Of a stretch of DNA of 64,000 nucleotides, positions 43,267 to 51,995 are shown piece after piece. The notes below the pieces were generated by a model, which did no database searches, was not told the DNA's origin, and worked only from the letters and a program-made list of their open reading frames with translations. Numbering within the stretch: the first letter of the stretch is position 1; each line of letters begins with the position of its first letter. Source of the DNA: CAUJIW01 sp963205175 (GTDB lineage: Bacteria > Pseudomonadota > Alphaproteobacteria > Sphingomonadales > Sphingomonadaceae). Location of the stretch: assembly GCA_041060555.1 (NCBI GenBank), contig JBEUDS010000009.1; one strand, given 5' to 3'. A program made the translations under genes and the position numbers.

Positions 43267-44873
43267 GGCATGATGACAACCCCGCCGCGGCAACGCCGCC
43301 GACGTCACCGGCGGCGCCGACGCCTGCCGGTCCGCCTCGTTTCTCCAGTGCCTGGCGCACCTACGGCCTGATCTGGCTGGCCACGGTGGCGGCGCTGCTG
43401 GTGCTGTTCCGCGCCGATGTCATGACCATGGTGGCGAAGTGGGAGAACGACGAGACGTTCGGCCACGCCTACATGATCCTGCCGATCGCGCTGTGGCTGG
43501 TCTGGATGCGGCGCCATGAACTGGCCCAGGTGGAGCCCAGGCCCTGGGCCTGGGGGCTTGTCGCCGTCGCCGGCTCGATGGCGCTGTGGGTGATCGGACA
43601 CCTGGCCCGCGTCGCTTTTGTCGAACAGTTCGCGGTGCTGTTCGTCATCCAGTCGAGCATCCTCACCATCCTCGGCCTCAACGTCACCCGGACGTTGCTG
43701 TTCCCCATCGCCTATCTGCTGTTCATGGTGCCGTTCGGCGACCAGATCGTGCCGCAGATGCAGGACTTCACCGCGCATTTCTCGGTGCAGATGCTGCATC
43801 TGCTGGAAATCCCCGTCTATCACGACGGCATTTTCATCTCGATCCCCACCGGGGATTTCGAGGTCGCGGTCGCCTGTTCGGGCGTGCGGTTCATCATCGC
43901 CATGGTCGCGGTGGGCAGTCTTTACGCCAACCTCGCCTTCCGCTCGCCATGGCGGCGTGCGCTGCTGATGGTGGTGTCGGTGATCGTGCCGATCATCGCC
44001 AACGGTTTCCGGGCGTTTGGCATCATCTACATCGCCTACAAGACCGACAACGAATATGCCGTCGGCGTCGATCATATCGTCTACGGCTGGGTGTTCTTTT
44101 CAATCGTCATGATGGCGGTGCTGCTGATCGGGCGCACCTTCTCCGATCGCTGGATCGACGAGCCTGCCGTCGACGTGGCCGCGCTCGGGTTGAACCGCGG
44201 TGGCGCCGGCACCCCGGCCCAGGCGGCGCGCGCGCTGGCGCTGCTGGCCATGGTGGTCGGCGCGGGCGCCACCTACGCCTACTGGATCGACCACCGGCAG
44301 GCCGACGTGCGGTACAGCGGCCTCGCGGCGCCCTCGCCGGCCGGCTGGACACCGGCGACCTTCGCCGGCACCGAATGGAAACCCGTTTTCAACGGCGCCA
44401 ACGCCGAACTGTTCCAGAGCTACCGGAACGGCGATGCCCGGGTCGACCTCTATGTCGCGGCATTTGATCGTCAGCACGACGACGTCGAGCTCATCGCCTT
44501 CGGCCAGACCGCCGTCGCCCCGGCGGAGCTGTGGACGCGCGCCATGGATCAGGCACGGACACTCACCATCGGTGGCCGGACGACGACCGGCGCCGTCATG
44601 CAGATCAACCGGTCGCGGACAATCGTGCGCGATGTCTGGCAGTGGTACTGGGTCAACGGCAAGCTGATCGCCGATCCTTACGTGGCCAAGATCGAGACGC
44701 TGAAGGCCAAGCTGTTCGGCGGCGACATGACGGCGGCGACCATCATCATATCCGCCGAGCGCCGGGAGGCCACGGTGCCGGCCACTGCCGAGATGCAGCA
44801 CTTCGCCGACGCACTGGGTCCGGTGGAACCGGCGCTCGCGTCCATCCTGAAATCCGGAGCGCGCCCTCAATGA
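43263..44873 (+). CDS. xrtA: Exosortase A fused to an EpsI domain
   Basis: 536 residues. The N-terminal about 300 residues are a polytopic exosortase with catalytic Cys205 (VACSGVRF), Arg250 (ANGFRAFG) and His271 (VGVDHIVYG), all intact. The C-terminal about 200 residues form the EpsI domain (AEFQ-like regions LFQSYRNGDARVDLYVAAFDRQ). Exosortases cut PEP-CTERM tails at the outer face of the inner membrane and transfer the protein onward. The fusion is a common form of XrtA. It overlaps the glycosyltransferase gene by four bases. Confidence 0.95.
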   Translation: MRHDDNPAAATPPTSPAAPTPAGPPRFSSAWRTYGLIWLATVAALLVLFRADVMTMVAKWENDETFGHAYMILPIALWLVWMRRHELAQVEPRPWAWGLVAVAGSMALWVIGHLARVAFVEQFAVLFVIQSSILTILGLNVTRTLLFPIAYLLFMVPFGDQIVPQMQDFTAHFSVQMLHLLEIPVYHDGIFISIPTGDFEVAVACSGVRFIIAMVAVGSLYANLAFRSPWRRALLMVVSVIVPIIANGFRAFGIIYIAYKTDNEYAVGVDHIVYGWVFFSIVMMAVLLIGRTFSDRWIDEPAVDVAALGLNRGGAGTPAQAARALALLAMVVGAGATYAYWIDHRQADVRYSGLAAPSPAGWTPATFAGTEWKPVFNGANAELFQSYRNGDARVDLYVAAFDRQHDDVELIAFGQTAVAPAELWTRAMDQARTLTIGGRTTTGAVMQINRSRTIVRDVWQWYWVNGKLIADPYVAKIETLKAKLFGGDMTAATIIISAERREATVPATAEMQHFADALGPVEPALASILKSGARPQ

Positions 44874-44907
44874 GCGGACACCGCCCCTCCCTGCACGAGT
44901 CACGCCG

Positions 44908-46821
44908 ATGTGCGGCATAAGCGGCATCTTCGACACCACCGGCCAGCGCCCCGTCGACCGCGACCTGCTGGCGCGGATGACCACCACCATCGCCCATCGC
45001 GGCCCGGACGAGAATGGCTATTTCCTCGACCCCGGCGTCGGGCTGGGCCACCGGCGGCTGTCGATCATCGACCTGTCGTCCGGCCAGCAACCGATGAAGA
45101 CGGCGGACGGGAATGTCGTCGTCGTGTTCAACGGTGAAATCTACAATTACCAGGAAACCCGCGCGCTGCTGATCGACTGCGGCTATCAGTTCCGCACCAA
45201 CAGCGACACCGAGGTCATCCTCTACGCCTGGATGGAATGGGGCGAGGCCTGCGTGCAGCAGTTTCGCGGCATGTTCGCCTTCGCGCTCTACGACCGGCGC
45301 ACCCAGACCCTGTTTCTCGCCCGCGACCGGCTGGGTGTGAAGCCGCTCCACTACAGCCTGCTGCCGGACGGCCAGTTGATCTTCGGTTCCGAACTGAAGG
45401 TGCTGCTGGCCCACCCCGGCCTGCCGCGGGCCATCGACGAACCGGCGGTCGAGGACTATTTCGCCTACGGCTACATCCCCGACCCGCGCACCATCCTGCG
45501 CGCCGCGCGCAAGCTGCCCGCCGCCCACACGCTGACCATCCGTCGCGGCAGGCCGGTGCCGGCGCCCCGCAGCTACTGGGATATTTCGTTCGAGGCCCGC
45601 CACAAGGGCAGCGCCGATGATCTGGGCGCCGAGTTCATCGAGCGCATGCGCGAGGCCGTGCGCATCCGCCTGGTGTCGGAGGTGCCGCTGGGGGCCTTCC
45701 TGTCGGGCGGCGTTGATTCCAGCGCCGTGGTGGCGATGATGGCTGGCCTGTCGTCGACACCGGTCAACACCTGCTCGATCGGCTTCGACGAGCCTGGCTT
45801 CGACGAAAGCGACTATGCGCGGCGTATCGCCGAGCGTTACCACACCAACCACCGCGCGCGGACCGTGGCATCGAGCGACTTCGCCCTGATCGACCGGCTG
45901 TCACAGGCCTATGACGAGCCGTTCGCCGATGCCTCGGCGCTGCCGACCTACCGGGTATGCGAACTGGCGCGGGAGAACGTCACCGTGGCGCTGTCAGGCG
46001 ACGGCGGCGACGAGATGCTGGCCGGCTACCGCCGCTACCGGCTGCACATGAACGAGGAGCGGGTACGTGGCGCGCTGCCCCTGGGCTTGCGCGCGCCGCT
46101 GTTCGGCATGCTCGGCCGGCTCTGGCCCAAGATGGACTGGGCGCCGCGCCCGCTGCGCGCCAAGTCGACCTTCCAGGCGCTCGGCATGTCCAGCGAGGAG
46201 GCCTACTTCAATTCCATCGCCGTCACCCGTGACGATCGCCGACGGTTGCTGTTTACCGACGACTTCAGGCGGTTGCTGCAGGGTTATCGGGCGGGTGACC
46301 TCTACCGCGACACCATGGCCAACGCGCCGGCCGATGATCCGCTGTCGCAGGCGCAGTACGCCGACATCAAGATCTGGTTGCCCGGCGACATCCTGACCAA
46401 GATGGACCGCGCCAGCATGGCGGTCAGTCTGGAAGCACGCGAGCCGCTGCTCGACCACAAGCTGATGGAATGGGCCGCCGGCATCGCGCCGGACATGCGG
46501 ATTCGTCATGGTGAAGGCAAGTGGCTGATGAAGAAGGCGCTCGAACCCTATGTCGACACCGACCTGCTGTACCGGCCGAAGATGGGCTTCGTGGTGCCGA
46601 TCAGCCGCTGGTTCCGTGGCCCGCTGGCCGACGAGATCAGCGCCCTGGTCGACCGCTCCACGGCAATGGAGACCGGCTGGTTTGATGCCGGCTTCCTGCG
46701 CGCGGCGATCAGCGACCATCGGCGCGGCACCCGCGACAACAGCCGCCTGCTGTGGCAGTTCCTGATGTTCGAGAAGAGCGTCGGCCGCCTGCTCGACGCG
46801 CCCGTCAGCGTCGGAGCCTGA
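44908..46821 (+). CDS. Asparagine-synthase-like amidotransferase, XrtA/PEP-CTERM system
   Basis: 637 residues. Class II glutamine amidotransferase half with Cys2 nucleophile (MCGISGIFD) and HRGPDENGYF, followed by an asparagine synthetase half with the pyrophosphate loop GAFLSGGVDSSAVVAMM and SGDGGDEMLAGYRRY. It is the TIGR03108-type protein of exosortase A loci and probably amidates an acidic group on the polymer or its precursor. ATG 44908 follows the xrtA stop by 34 bp without a strong ribosome site. Confidence 0.94.
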   Translation: MCGISGIFDTTGQRPVDRDLLARMTTTIAHRGPDENGYFLDPGVGLGHRRLSIIDLSSGQQPMKTADGNVVVVFNGEIYNYQETRALLIDCGYQFRTNSDTEVILYAWMEWGEACVQQFRGMFAFALYDRRTQTLFLARDRLGVKPLHYSLLPDGQLIFGSELKVLLAHPGLPRAIDEPAVEDYFAYGYIPDPRTILRAARKLPAAHTLTIRRGRPVPAPRSYWDISFEARHKGSADDLGAEFIERMREAVRIRLVSEVPLGAFLSGGVDSSAVVAMMAGLSSTPVNTCSIGFDEPGFDESDYARRIAERYHTNHRARTVASSDFALIDRLSQAYDEPFADASALPTYRVCELARENVTVALSGDGGDEMLAGYRRYRLHMNEERVRGALPLGLRAPLFGMLGRLWPKMDWAPRPLRAKSTFQALGMSSEEAYFNSIAVTRDDRRRLLFTDDFRRLLQGYRAGDLYRDTMANAPADDPLSQAQYADIKIWLPGDILTKMDRASMAVSLEAREPLLDHKLMEWAAGIAPDMRIRHGEGKWLMKKALEPYVDTDLLYRPKMGFVVPISRWFRGPLADEISALVDRSTAMETGWFDAGFLRAAISDHRRGTRDNSRLLWQFLMFEKSVGRLLDAPVSVGA

Positions 46822-46825
46822 TCCG

Positions 46826-47587
46826 GTGCGTGCTGCCCGGTTGCTGCTGACCGCGGCCCTGCTGGCCCTGAGCCCGCAGCCCGGCCATGCGCGGCTGGTG
46901 GACGCCGTGCGCCAGGTGCAGCCTTCCGTGGTTGGCATCACCACCTTCCAGGTCATGCGGTCGATGGCCTCCCACCTCGCCGGCACCGGCTTCGTGGTTG
47001 CAGACGGACGCCACATCATCACCAACTATCATGTCGTGCGCTCCAGCAACCCCGGCCAGCCGACCACCTTGTTCGCGCTGACCGCCAACGGTGGCCAGAT
47101 CGACCGGCGCACCCTGACAGTGGTGGCGACCGACCGCGCGCACGACCTCGCCCTGCTGCGGCTGTCCGGCCCGCCGCTGCCGGCGGTCCGCCTGCGAGCG
47201 GACTCCGAGCTGCTGCCGGAAGGCAGCAGCGTCGCCATCACCGGCTTCCCCATCGGCACCGTGCTCGGCCTCTACCCGGCGACCCACGCCGGCATCGTCG
47301 CCGCGCGGCCGCCCAATGTCAGCCCGGTGCCCGACACCCGCTATCTCGATCCGGTGATGGTGGCGACACCGCGCTACGAGGTCTACCAGCTCGACATGGT
47401 GGCCTATCCCGGCCAGAGCGGCAGCCCGCTTTACGACGCCGAGACCGGCACCGTGATCGGCATCCTCAACGCCACCTTCATCAAGTCGACACGGGAAAAG
47501 GTGATCACCGATCCCAGCGGCATTGCCTATGCCATACCGGTGGGCTTCATCCGTCAGCTGCTGATCGAGAATGACCTGACGCCGTAG
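46826..47587 (+). CDS. Secreted trypsin-like serine protease (HtrA-type fold, no PDZ)
   Basis: 253 residues. A signal peptide (ARLLLTAALLALSPQPGHA) leads to a chymotrypsin-fold domain with the triad His69 (TNYHVV), Asp107 (AHDLALL) and Ser198 (PGQSGSPLY). No PDZ domain follows. It starts at GTG 46826, four bases after the amidotransferase stop, so it is co-transcribed with the XrtA genes. A periplasmic protease here might process or control an exported protein; its target is unknown. Confidence 0.85.
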   Translation: MRAARLLLTAALLALSPQPGHARLVDAVRQVQPSVVGITTFQVMRSMASHLAGTGFVVADGRHIITNYHVVRSSNPGQPTTLFALTANGGQIDRRTLTVVATDRAHDLALLRLSGPPLPAVRLRADSELLPEGSSVAITGFPIGTVLGLYPATHAGIVAARPPNVSPVPDTRYLDPVMVATPRYEVYQLDMVAYPGQSGSPLYDAETGTVIGILNATFIKSTREKVITDPSGIAYAIPVGFIRQLLIENDLTP

Positions 47588-47759
47588 ACCGCGACCGCGT
47601 GCGGTTGAAACGTCCTGAAAAACAACGCGACGCCGGTAGGTTGAGCCGCCCCGGCTTGCGGCGGGATGGCGTCCGCGCGGCGAATTCGAGCACCGGACAA
47701 CAGCGCCACACACGACGGCCCTTCATGCCCCGTTGCCAGGGCCAATCCGGCGCGACGTT

Positions 47760-48050
47760 CTACTCGGGCACCGACTCCGGTGGCGCCATCGCCGCACCGT
47801 CGGCCACGGCGTCGTCCGGCGCCGCGTCGCCCGCTGCCGGCGCGATATCCGCCAGGCCCGTGGCATCGCGCTCCTCGGCCACCATGGCCGCGGCCGGCCG
47901 GCCGGTCACGGGCATTTCCGTGCCCGAATTGCGAATGAGCTGATAGAACAGGACTACGGCACACCCCCACCCAATCACGATACCCGCCACCCAGACGAGA
48001 ATCGAGTTACGCAGGGAGAGACGGCCTGAGCTTGGTTCCATTCGTGCCAT
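47760..48050 (-). CDS. Small single-pass membrane protein with acidic Ala-rich tail
   Basis: 96 residues from ATG 48050, with GGGAGAA just upstream on the minus strand. One membrane helix (SILVWVAGIVIGWGCAVVLFYQL, about 14-37) precedes a low-complexity tail rich in Ala, Asp and Pro. An in-frame extension to 48125 is Arg-rich and less likely. I do not recognise the family. A good sigma-54-like promoter lies about 150 bp upstream, which sets it apart from neighbours. It converges on the serine protease gene across a 172-bp gap in which I see nothing else. Confidence 0.65.
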   Translation of the reverse strand: MARMEPSSGRLSLRNSILVWVAGIVIGWGCAVVLFYQLIRNSGTEMPVTGRPAAAMVAEERDATGLADIAPAAGDAAPDDAVADGAAMAPPESVPE

Positions 48051-48361
48051 TCTGTTCTCCCGTCCTGCCGCTCGCCGCTTCCGGCGCCGACAGCTGTCGA
48101 CCCAAATACTTGTCAAATGCATCACGCCGTTGACCGGTGTGCCGGCCCGCGGCGGCCGTTATGATAGTGACGCGCTATCAACGCGTCCCGCTATGATGCA
48201 TTAAGCAAGTTCCAGGCCATTTCAGGAGCATGCCAAAATAGTTAAAAAAAACAAGATGAAACAACCGGGTGCCCGCCGGCCCCGTCAGACGGGTGTAAAA
48301 ATGCTCGACGACTGCGGCGGATGACAGTCGCCGCATGCTTTCACTAACACCGCTCCGGTGC
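48051..48361. other. AT-richer intergenic region between phoB and the small membrane gene
   Basis: A 311-bp gap, locally AT-rich around 48225-48265. It contains the sigma-54-like element (48204-48219, minus), a dyad CCCGTC-A-GACGGG at 48281-48293, a GC-rich hairpin with 7-bp arms TGCGGCG/CGCCGCA near 48316-48338, and a short CACCG-CGGTG hairpin just after the phoB stop. The last two may end phoB transcription, although neither has a T tract. Confidence 0.5.
48204..48219 (-). promoter_or_regulatory. Sigma-54 (-24/-12) promoter candidate for the small membrane protein
   Basis: On the minus strand the sequence TGGCCTGGAACTTGCT fits the sigma-54 consensus TGGCACGN4TTGCW: the GG and GC dinucleotides are exactly 10 bases apart, TGGC and the last G of the -24 element match, and the -12 element is a full TTGCT. 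Transcription would start near 48193 and reach the ATG at 48050. The dyad at 48281-48293, about 60-75 bp upstream, could bind an enhancer protein such as PrsR; that part is inference. Confidence 0.5.
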
Positions 48362-49081
48362 TCAGGAGGCGCGCGCCACCTTGGCCACACCGGCGCCTTC
48401 CGCGTCCAGCGCGTAGCCGGCCGAACGCACGGTGCGGATCAGGTCCGGCAGGTCATCGCCGTTGAGCGCCTTGCGCAACCGCCGAATGTGGACGTCCACC
48501 GTCCGCAGTTCGACATAGACGTCATGGCCCCACACCGCGTCGAGCAGCTGCTCGCGCGAGAACACCCGGCCGGGATGCTCCATGAAGTAGCGCAGCAGGC
48601 GGAACTCGGTGGGGCCAAGCTGCACCGGCGCGCCGTCACGGGTGACCTTGTGGGCGGCGGTGTCCATCTCGACGCCGCCGTAGGTGAGCGCCGCGCCGGA
48701 CAGGGCGGGACGCAGACGGCGCAGCACCGCCTTGATGCGCGCCGTCAGCTCGCGCGGCGAGAAGGGTTTGGTGATGTAGTCGTCGGCGCCGGTTTCCAGG
48801 CCGCGGATGCGATCCCCTTCCTCGGTGCGGGCGGTGAGCATCAGGATCGGCAGGTTGGCGGTTTCCGGCTGCCGGCGCAGGCGGCGGCAGACCTCGATGC
48901 CGGAGAGGTGCGGGATCATCCAGTCGAGGATGACGATGTCGGGGTGTTCTTCCGCCGCCATCACCAGGGCTTCCTCGCCATCACCGGCGCGGGCGACATC
49001 GAAGCCCTCGCGTTCGAGATTGTAGGTCAGCAGCTCGGTCAGGTTGACGTCGTCCTCGACCAGAAGAACCTTGGGCTTCAT
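48362..49081 (-). CDS. phoB: Phosphate regulon response regulator PhoB
   Basis: 239 residues from ATG 49081. The receiver domain has acidic pocket Glu9-Asp10-Asp11, phospho-acceptor Asp53 (VILDWMIP), Thr in LTAR and Lys in TKPFSP. The C-terminal winged-helix DNA-binding domain ends with VHIRRLRKALNG and IRTVRSAGYAL. Phosphorylated PhoB binds PHO boxes, such as the one before pstS. GAGGA sits 9 bases before 49081; ATG 49087 and TTG 49090 are possible but badly spaced. Last gene of the pho operon, 5 bp after phoU. Confidence 0.95.
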   Translation of the reverse strand: MKPKVLLVEDDVNLTELLTYNLEREGFDVARAGDGEEALVMAAEEHPDIVILDWMIPHLSGIEVCRRLRRQPETANLPILMLTARTEEGDRIRGLETGADDYITKPFSPRELTARIKAVLRRLRPALSGAALTYGGVEMDTAAHKVTRDGAPVQLGPTEFRLLRYFMEHPGRVFSREQLLDAVWGHDVYVELRTVDVHIRRLRKALNGDDLPDLIRTVRSAGYALDAEGAGVAKVARAS

Positions 49082-49086
49082 GTGCA

Positions 49087-49809
49087 TCAATCCTCGTCAG
49101 ATTCCATGCCGTGGACGGAGAACGCTGTTTCGTCCCCCTTCGGCCGATCGGGTTCCATGTATTCGCCGGTGACGTTGAAGTGGACGATCTCGGCGATATT
49201 GGTGGCATGATCGCCGATCCGCTCCAGATTCTTGGCGATGAACAGAACATGGGTGGAGGGCGTGATCTGTTGCGGATTTTCCATCATGTAGGTCAGCAGC
49301 GCACGAAACAGGCTGGCGTAAAAATCATCGACGTGCTTGTCGCGCGACCATACCGTGCGCGCCAGCTCGGCGTCCCGGCTGGCGTAGGCGTCGAGGACGT
49401 CCTTCACCATCCGGGCGACCAGCTTGCCCATTTCCGGCACGATCACCACCGGCTGGATCGGCGACACCTGGGCAAGCGCCGTCGCGCGCTTGGCGATGTT
49501 CTTGGCATAGTCGCCGATGCGTTCGATGAGGGCGGCGATCTTCAGCGCCGAGATGACCTCGCGCAGATCGTCGGCCAGCGGCTGGCGGCGGGCGATGGTC
49601 TGGATGATGTGGCGTTCCGCCTCCATTTCCAGATGATCGATCGCCCGGTCGCCGGTGACGATGCGCATCGCCATTTCCGGATTGCGGCTGGCAAGCGCCT
49701 CGATGGCGCCCATGATCTGGGCCTCGGCGAGACCGCCCATCTGCGAGATGTAGGAGCGGAGCTGACGGAGATCGTCGTCGAAGGACTTGACGGTATGCGT
49801 GGTGGCCAT
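49087..49809 (-). CDS. phoU: Phosphate uptake regulator PhoU
   Basis: 240 residues, all-helical, with two PhoU repeats. The metal-binding motifs EAERHIIQTIARRQPLADDLREV and IAKNLERIGDHATNIAE are both visible. PhoU links PstSCAB activity to PhoR and damps signalling when phosphate is plentiful. ATG 49809 gives the standard N-terminus. It sits between pstB and phoB, the normal alphaproteobacterial order. An in-frame extension beyond 49809 lies within pstB sequence and is rejected. Confidence 0.96.
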   Translation of the reverse strand: MATTHTVKSFDDDLRQLRSYISQMGGLAEAQIMGAIEALASRNPEMAMRIVTGDRAIDHLEMEAERHIIQTIARRQPLADDLREVISALKIAALIERIGDYAKNIAKRATALAQVSPIQPVVIVPEMGKLVARMVKDVLDAYASRDAELARTVWSRDKHVDDFYASLFRALLTYMMENPQQITPSTHVLFIAKNLERIGDHATNIAEIVHFNVTGEYMEPDRPKGDETAFSVHGMESDED

Positions 49810-49841
49810 GCTGGGTTCCTGCCTGTTCGTTGCCGTCGCGC

Positions 49842-50651
49842 TCAGCCGTAGCGGCCGGTGATGTAGTCCTTGGTCTTTTCCTTCTTCGGGTTGGTGAAGA
49901 TCTCGGACGTCGGGCCATACTCCACCAGGTCGCCAAGATGGAAAAAGGCGGTCTTCTGACTGACGCGGGCAGCCTGCTGCATGTTGTGGGTCACGATGAC
50001 GATGGCATAACGGCCGCGCAGTTCCTCGATCAGTTCCTCGATCTTGGCGGTCGCGATCGGGTCCAGCGCAGAGCAGGGCTCGTCCATCAGGATCACCTCG
50101 GGATTCACCGCGATGGCACGCGCGATGCACAGCCGCTGCTGCTGACCGCCCGACAACGCGGTCCCGGAGTCGTTGAGACGATCCTTCACCTCGTCCCAAA
50201 GGCCGGCCTTCTTCAAGCTGGTGGCGACGATTTCATCGAGCTCGGCGCGTGAGCGGGCAAGCCCGTGGATGCGCGGCCCGTAGGCGATATTCTCGTAGAT
50301 CGATTTGGGAAACGGGTTGGGCTTCTGGAACACCATGCCGACACGGGCGCGCAACTGCACCACATCCATCTGCCTGTCGTAGATGTCCTGGCCATCAAGC
50401 CGCATCTCGCCGGTGACCCGCGCGCTGGCCACCGTGTCGTTCATGCGGTTGAGACAGCGCAGGAAGGTCGACTTGCCACAACCCGACGGGCCGATGAACG
50501 CCGTCACCTCGTCGGCACGCACATCGATGGACACGTCCTTGATGGCGTGCTTGTCGCCATAAAAAACATTCACGTTGCGCGCCGTCATCTTGATCGCGCC
50601 AGTGTCTTGGACTGTCATGGTCGCCTCGGTTGGGTTGTACATGGCGGACAT
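49842..50651 (-). CDS. pstB: Phosphate ABC transporter ATP-binding protein PstB
   Basis: 269 residues. Walker A GPSGCGKST (54-62), signature LSGGQQQRL, Walker B VILMDEPCSALDP and switch His in VTHNMQQA are intact. It energises high-affinity phosphate import through PstCA. The N-terminus MSAMYNPTEATMTVQD has a second ATG at residue 12, which may be the true start. It follows pstA by 12 bp. Confidence 0.97.
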   Translation of the reverse strand: MSAMYNPTEATMTVQDTGAIKMTARNVNVFYGDKHAIKDVSIDVRADEVTAFIGPSGCGKSTFLRCLNRMNDTVASARVTGEMRLDGQDIYDRQMDVVQLRARVGMVFQKPNPFPKSIYENIAYGPRIHGLARSRAELDEIVATSLKKAGLWDEVKDRLNDSGTALSGGQQQRLCIARAIAVNPEVILMDEPCSALDPIATAKIEELIEELRGRYAIVIVTHNMQQAARVSQKTAFFHLGDLVEYGPTSEIFTNPKKEKTKDYITGRYG

Positions 50652-50663
50652 CTCCAGTTCTTT

Positions 50664-51995
50664 CTACCAGCGCCGCTCGAATTTCTGGCGCAGATAAATC
50701 GCCAGGGCGTTCATCATCAGCAGGAAAACCATCAGCACGATGATGGCGGCCGATGTTTTCTCGACAAAGCCGCGTTCCACACTGTCCGACCACAGGAACA
50801 CCTGCACCGGCAGCACTGTCGCGGGGTCGGTGAGGCTCGCCGGCACATCGACCACGAAGGCACGCATGCCGATCATCAGCAGCGGCGCCGTTTCACCCAG
50901 CGCGCGCGCCATGCCGATGATGGTGCCGGTCATGATGCCCGGCAGCGCCAGCGGCACGACATGATGGAACACCACCTGCAACGGCGAAGCGCCGATACCG
51001 CGCGCCGCGTCGCGGATGGAGGGCGGCACGGCCTTGATGGCGACGCGGCTGGCGATGACAATGGTCGGCAATGTCATCAGCGCCAGGGTGAGGCCGCCCA
51101 CCACCGGCGCCGACCGCTGCATGCCGAAGGTGCCGAGAAACACCGCAAGGCCGAGCAGGCCGAAAATGATCGACGGCACGGCCGCGAGGTTGTTGATGTT
51201 GACCTCGATGAAATCGGTCAGCCGGTTCTTCGGCGCATATTCCTCCAGGTAGACCGCCGCCAGCACGCCAACGGGGAAGGAGATCAGCAACGTGACGAAC
51301 AGCGTCAGCAGCGACCCCATGGTGGCGCCCCAGATGGCCGCCAGTTCAGGATCGCGGGAGTCGGCGGCGGTGAAGAAGCGGGTGTTGAAGCTGGTGCGAA
51401 TGTCGCCATCCGCCTTGAGCTGCCGGTAATAGCCGAGCATCCGGTCGGAAATGCCGCGTTCCAGCGCCGGCAGATCGGCGTCGATCTGCCCCTTGTTCAG
51501 CATGTCGACATCGGTGGCCGCGGGCACCCAGAGGGTGATGCTCTTGCCCAGCAGCGCCGGATTGTCGACCAGGGTTTCGCGCAGATAGGCGGCGGTGCCG
51601 GGGCTCAGCAGTTCTTCGAGGTCCATCTGGTCGCCGGGATCGGTGACTTCGGGGAACCGGGCGATAAGGGCATCGCCGCCGATGAGCCCGTAGTCGGCCT
51701 GGCGCAGGCGATCCTCGGCGTCCGGCCCGGCAAGGTCCGCCGCCGTGATGCCCAGTGCTTCGGGCTTGAAGGCCACATTCAGGCGAATCTCGGTGGACTG
51801 GAAACCGGTGAGACCGTTGCCGGCAATCGAATAGAGCAGGAACGCCAGAAACAGCGCCGAGATCACCAGCGCCACCAGCCCCATGGCCTTGAAACGCGCT
51901 TCCCGCGCGTAGCGCTGGCGGATGCGCGCGACCATGGCCGGCGACGTCCAGTCGGTGGGCGTCAACGCGCCGTCGGCGAGAGCGGGCTTATTCAT
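50664..51995 (-). CDS. pstA: Phosphate ABC transporter permease PstA
   Basis: 443 residues, longer than E. coli PstA because of a periplasmic insert of about 150 residues between the first helix (GLVALVISALFLAFLLYSIAG) and the transport core; this is usual in alphaproteobacteria. The ABC permease core holds the EAA loop RDAARGIGASPLQVVFHHVVPLALPGIMTG. It overlaps pstC by eight bases and pairs with it to form the membrane channel. Confidence 0.95.
   Translation of the reverse strand: MNKPALADGALTPTDWTSPAMVARIRQRYAREARFKAMGLVALVISALFLAFLLYSIAGNGLTGFQSTEIRLNVAFKPEALGITAADLAGPDAEDRLRQADYGLIGGDALIARFPEVTDPGDQMDLEELLSPGTAAYLRETLVDNPALLGKSITLWVPAATDVDMLNKGQIDADLPALERGISDRMLGYYRQLKADGDIRTSFNTRFFTAADSRDPELAAIWGATMGSLLTLFVTLLISFPVGVLAAVYLEEYAPKNRLTDFIEVNINNLAAVPSIIFGLLGLAVFLGTFGMQRSAPVVGGLTLALMTLPTIVIASRVAIKAVPPSIRDAARGIGASPLQVVFHHVVPLALPGIMTGTIIGMARALGETAPLLMIGMRAFVVDVPASLTDPATVLPVQVFLWSDSVERGFVEKTSAAIIVLMVFLLMMNALAIYLRQKFERRW

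Noticed and set aside
44908..46821. Lasso-peptide cyclase (B protein) that could complete the PqqD/kinase/nucleotidyltransferase set
   Set aside because: It is a full-length class II amidotransferase with Cys2 intact and sits in the XrtA operon; it matches the XrtA-associated family, not the cyclase, and is 10 kb from the trio.
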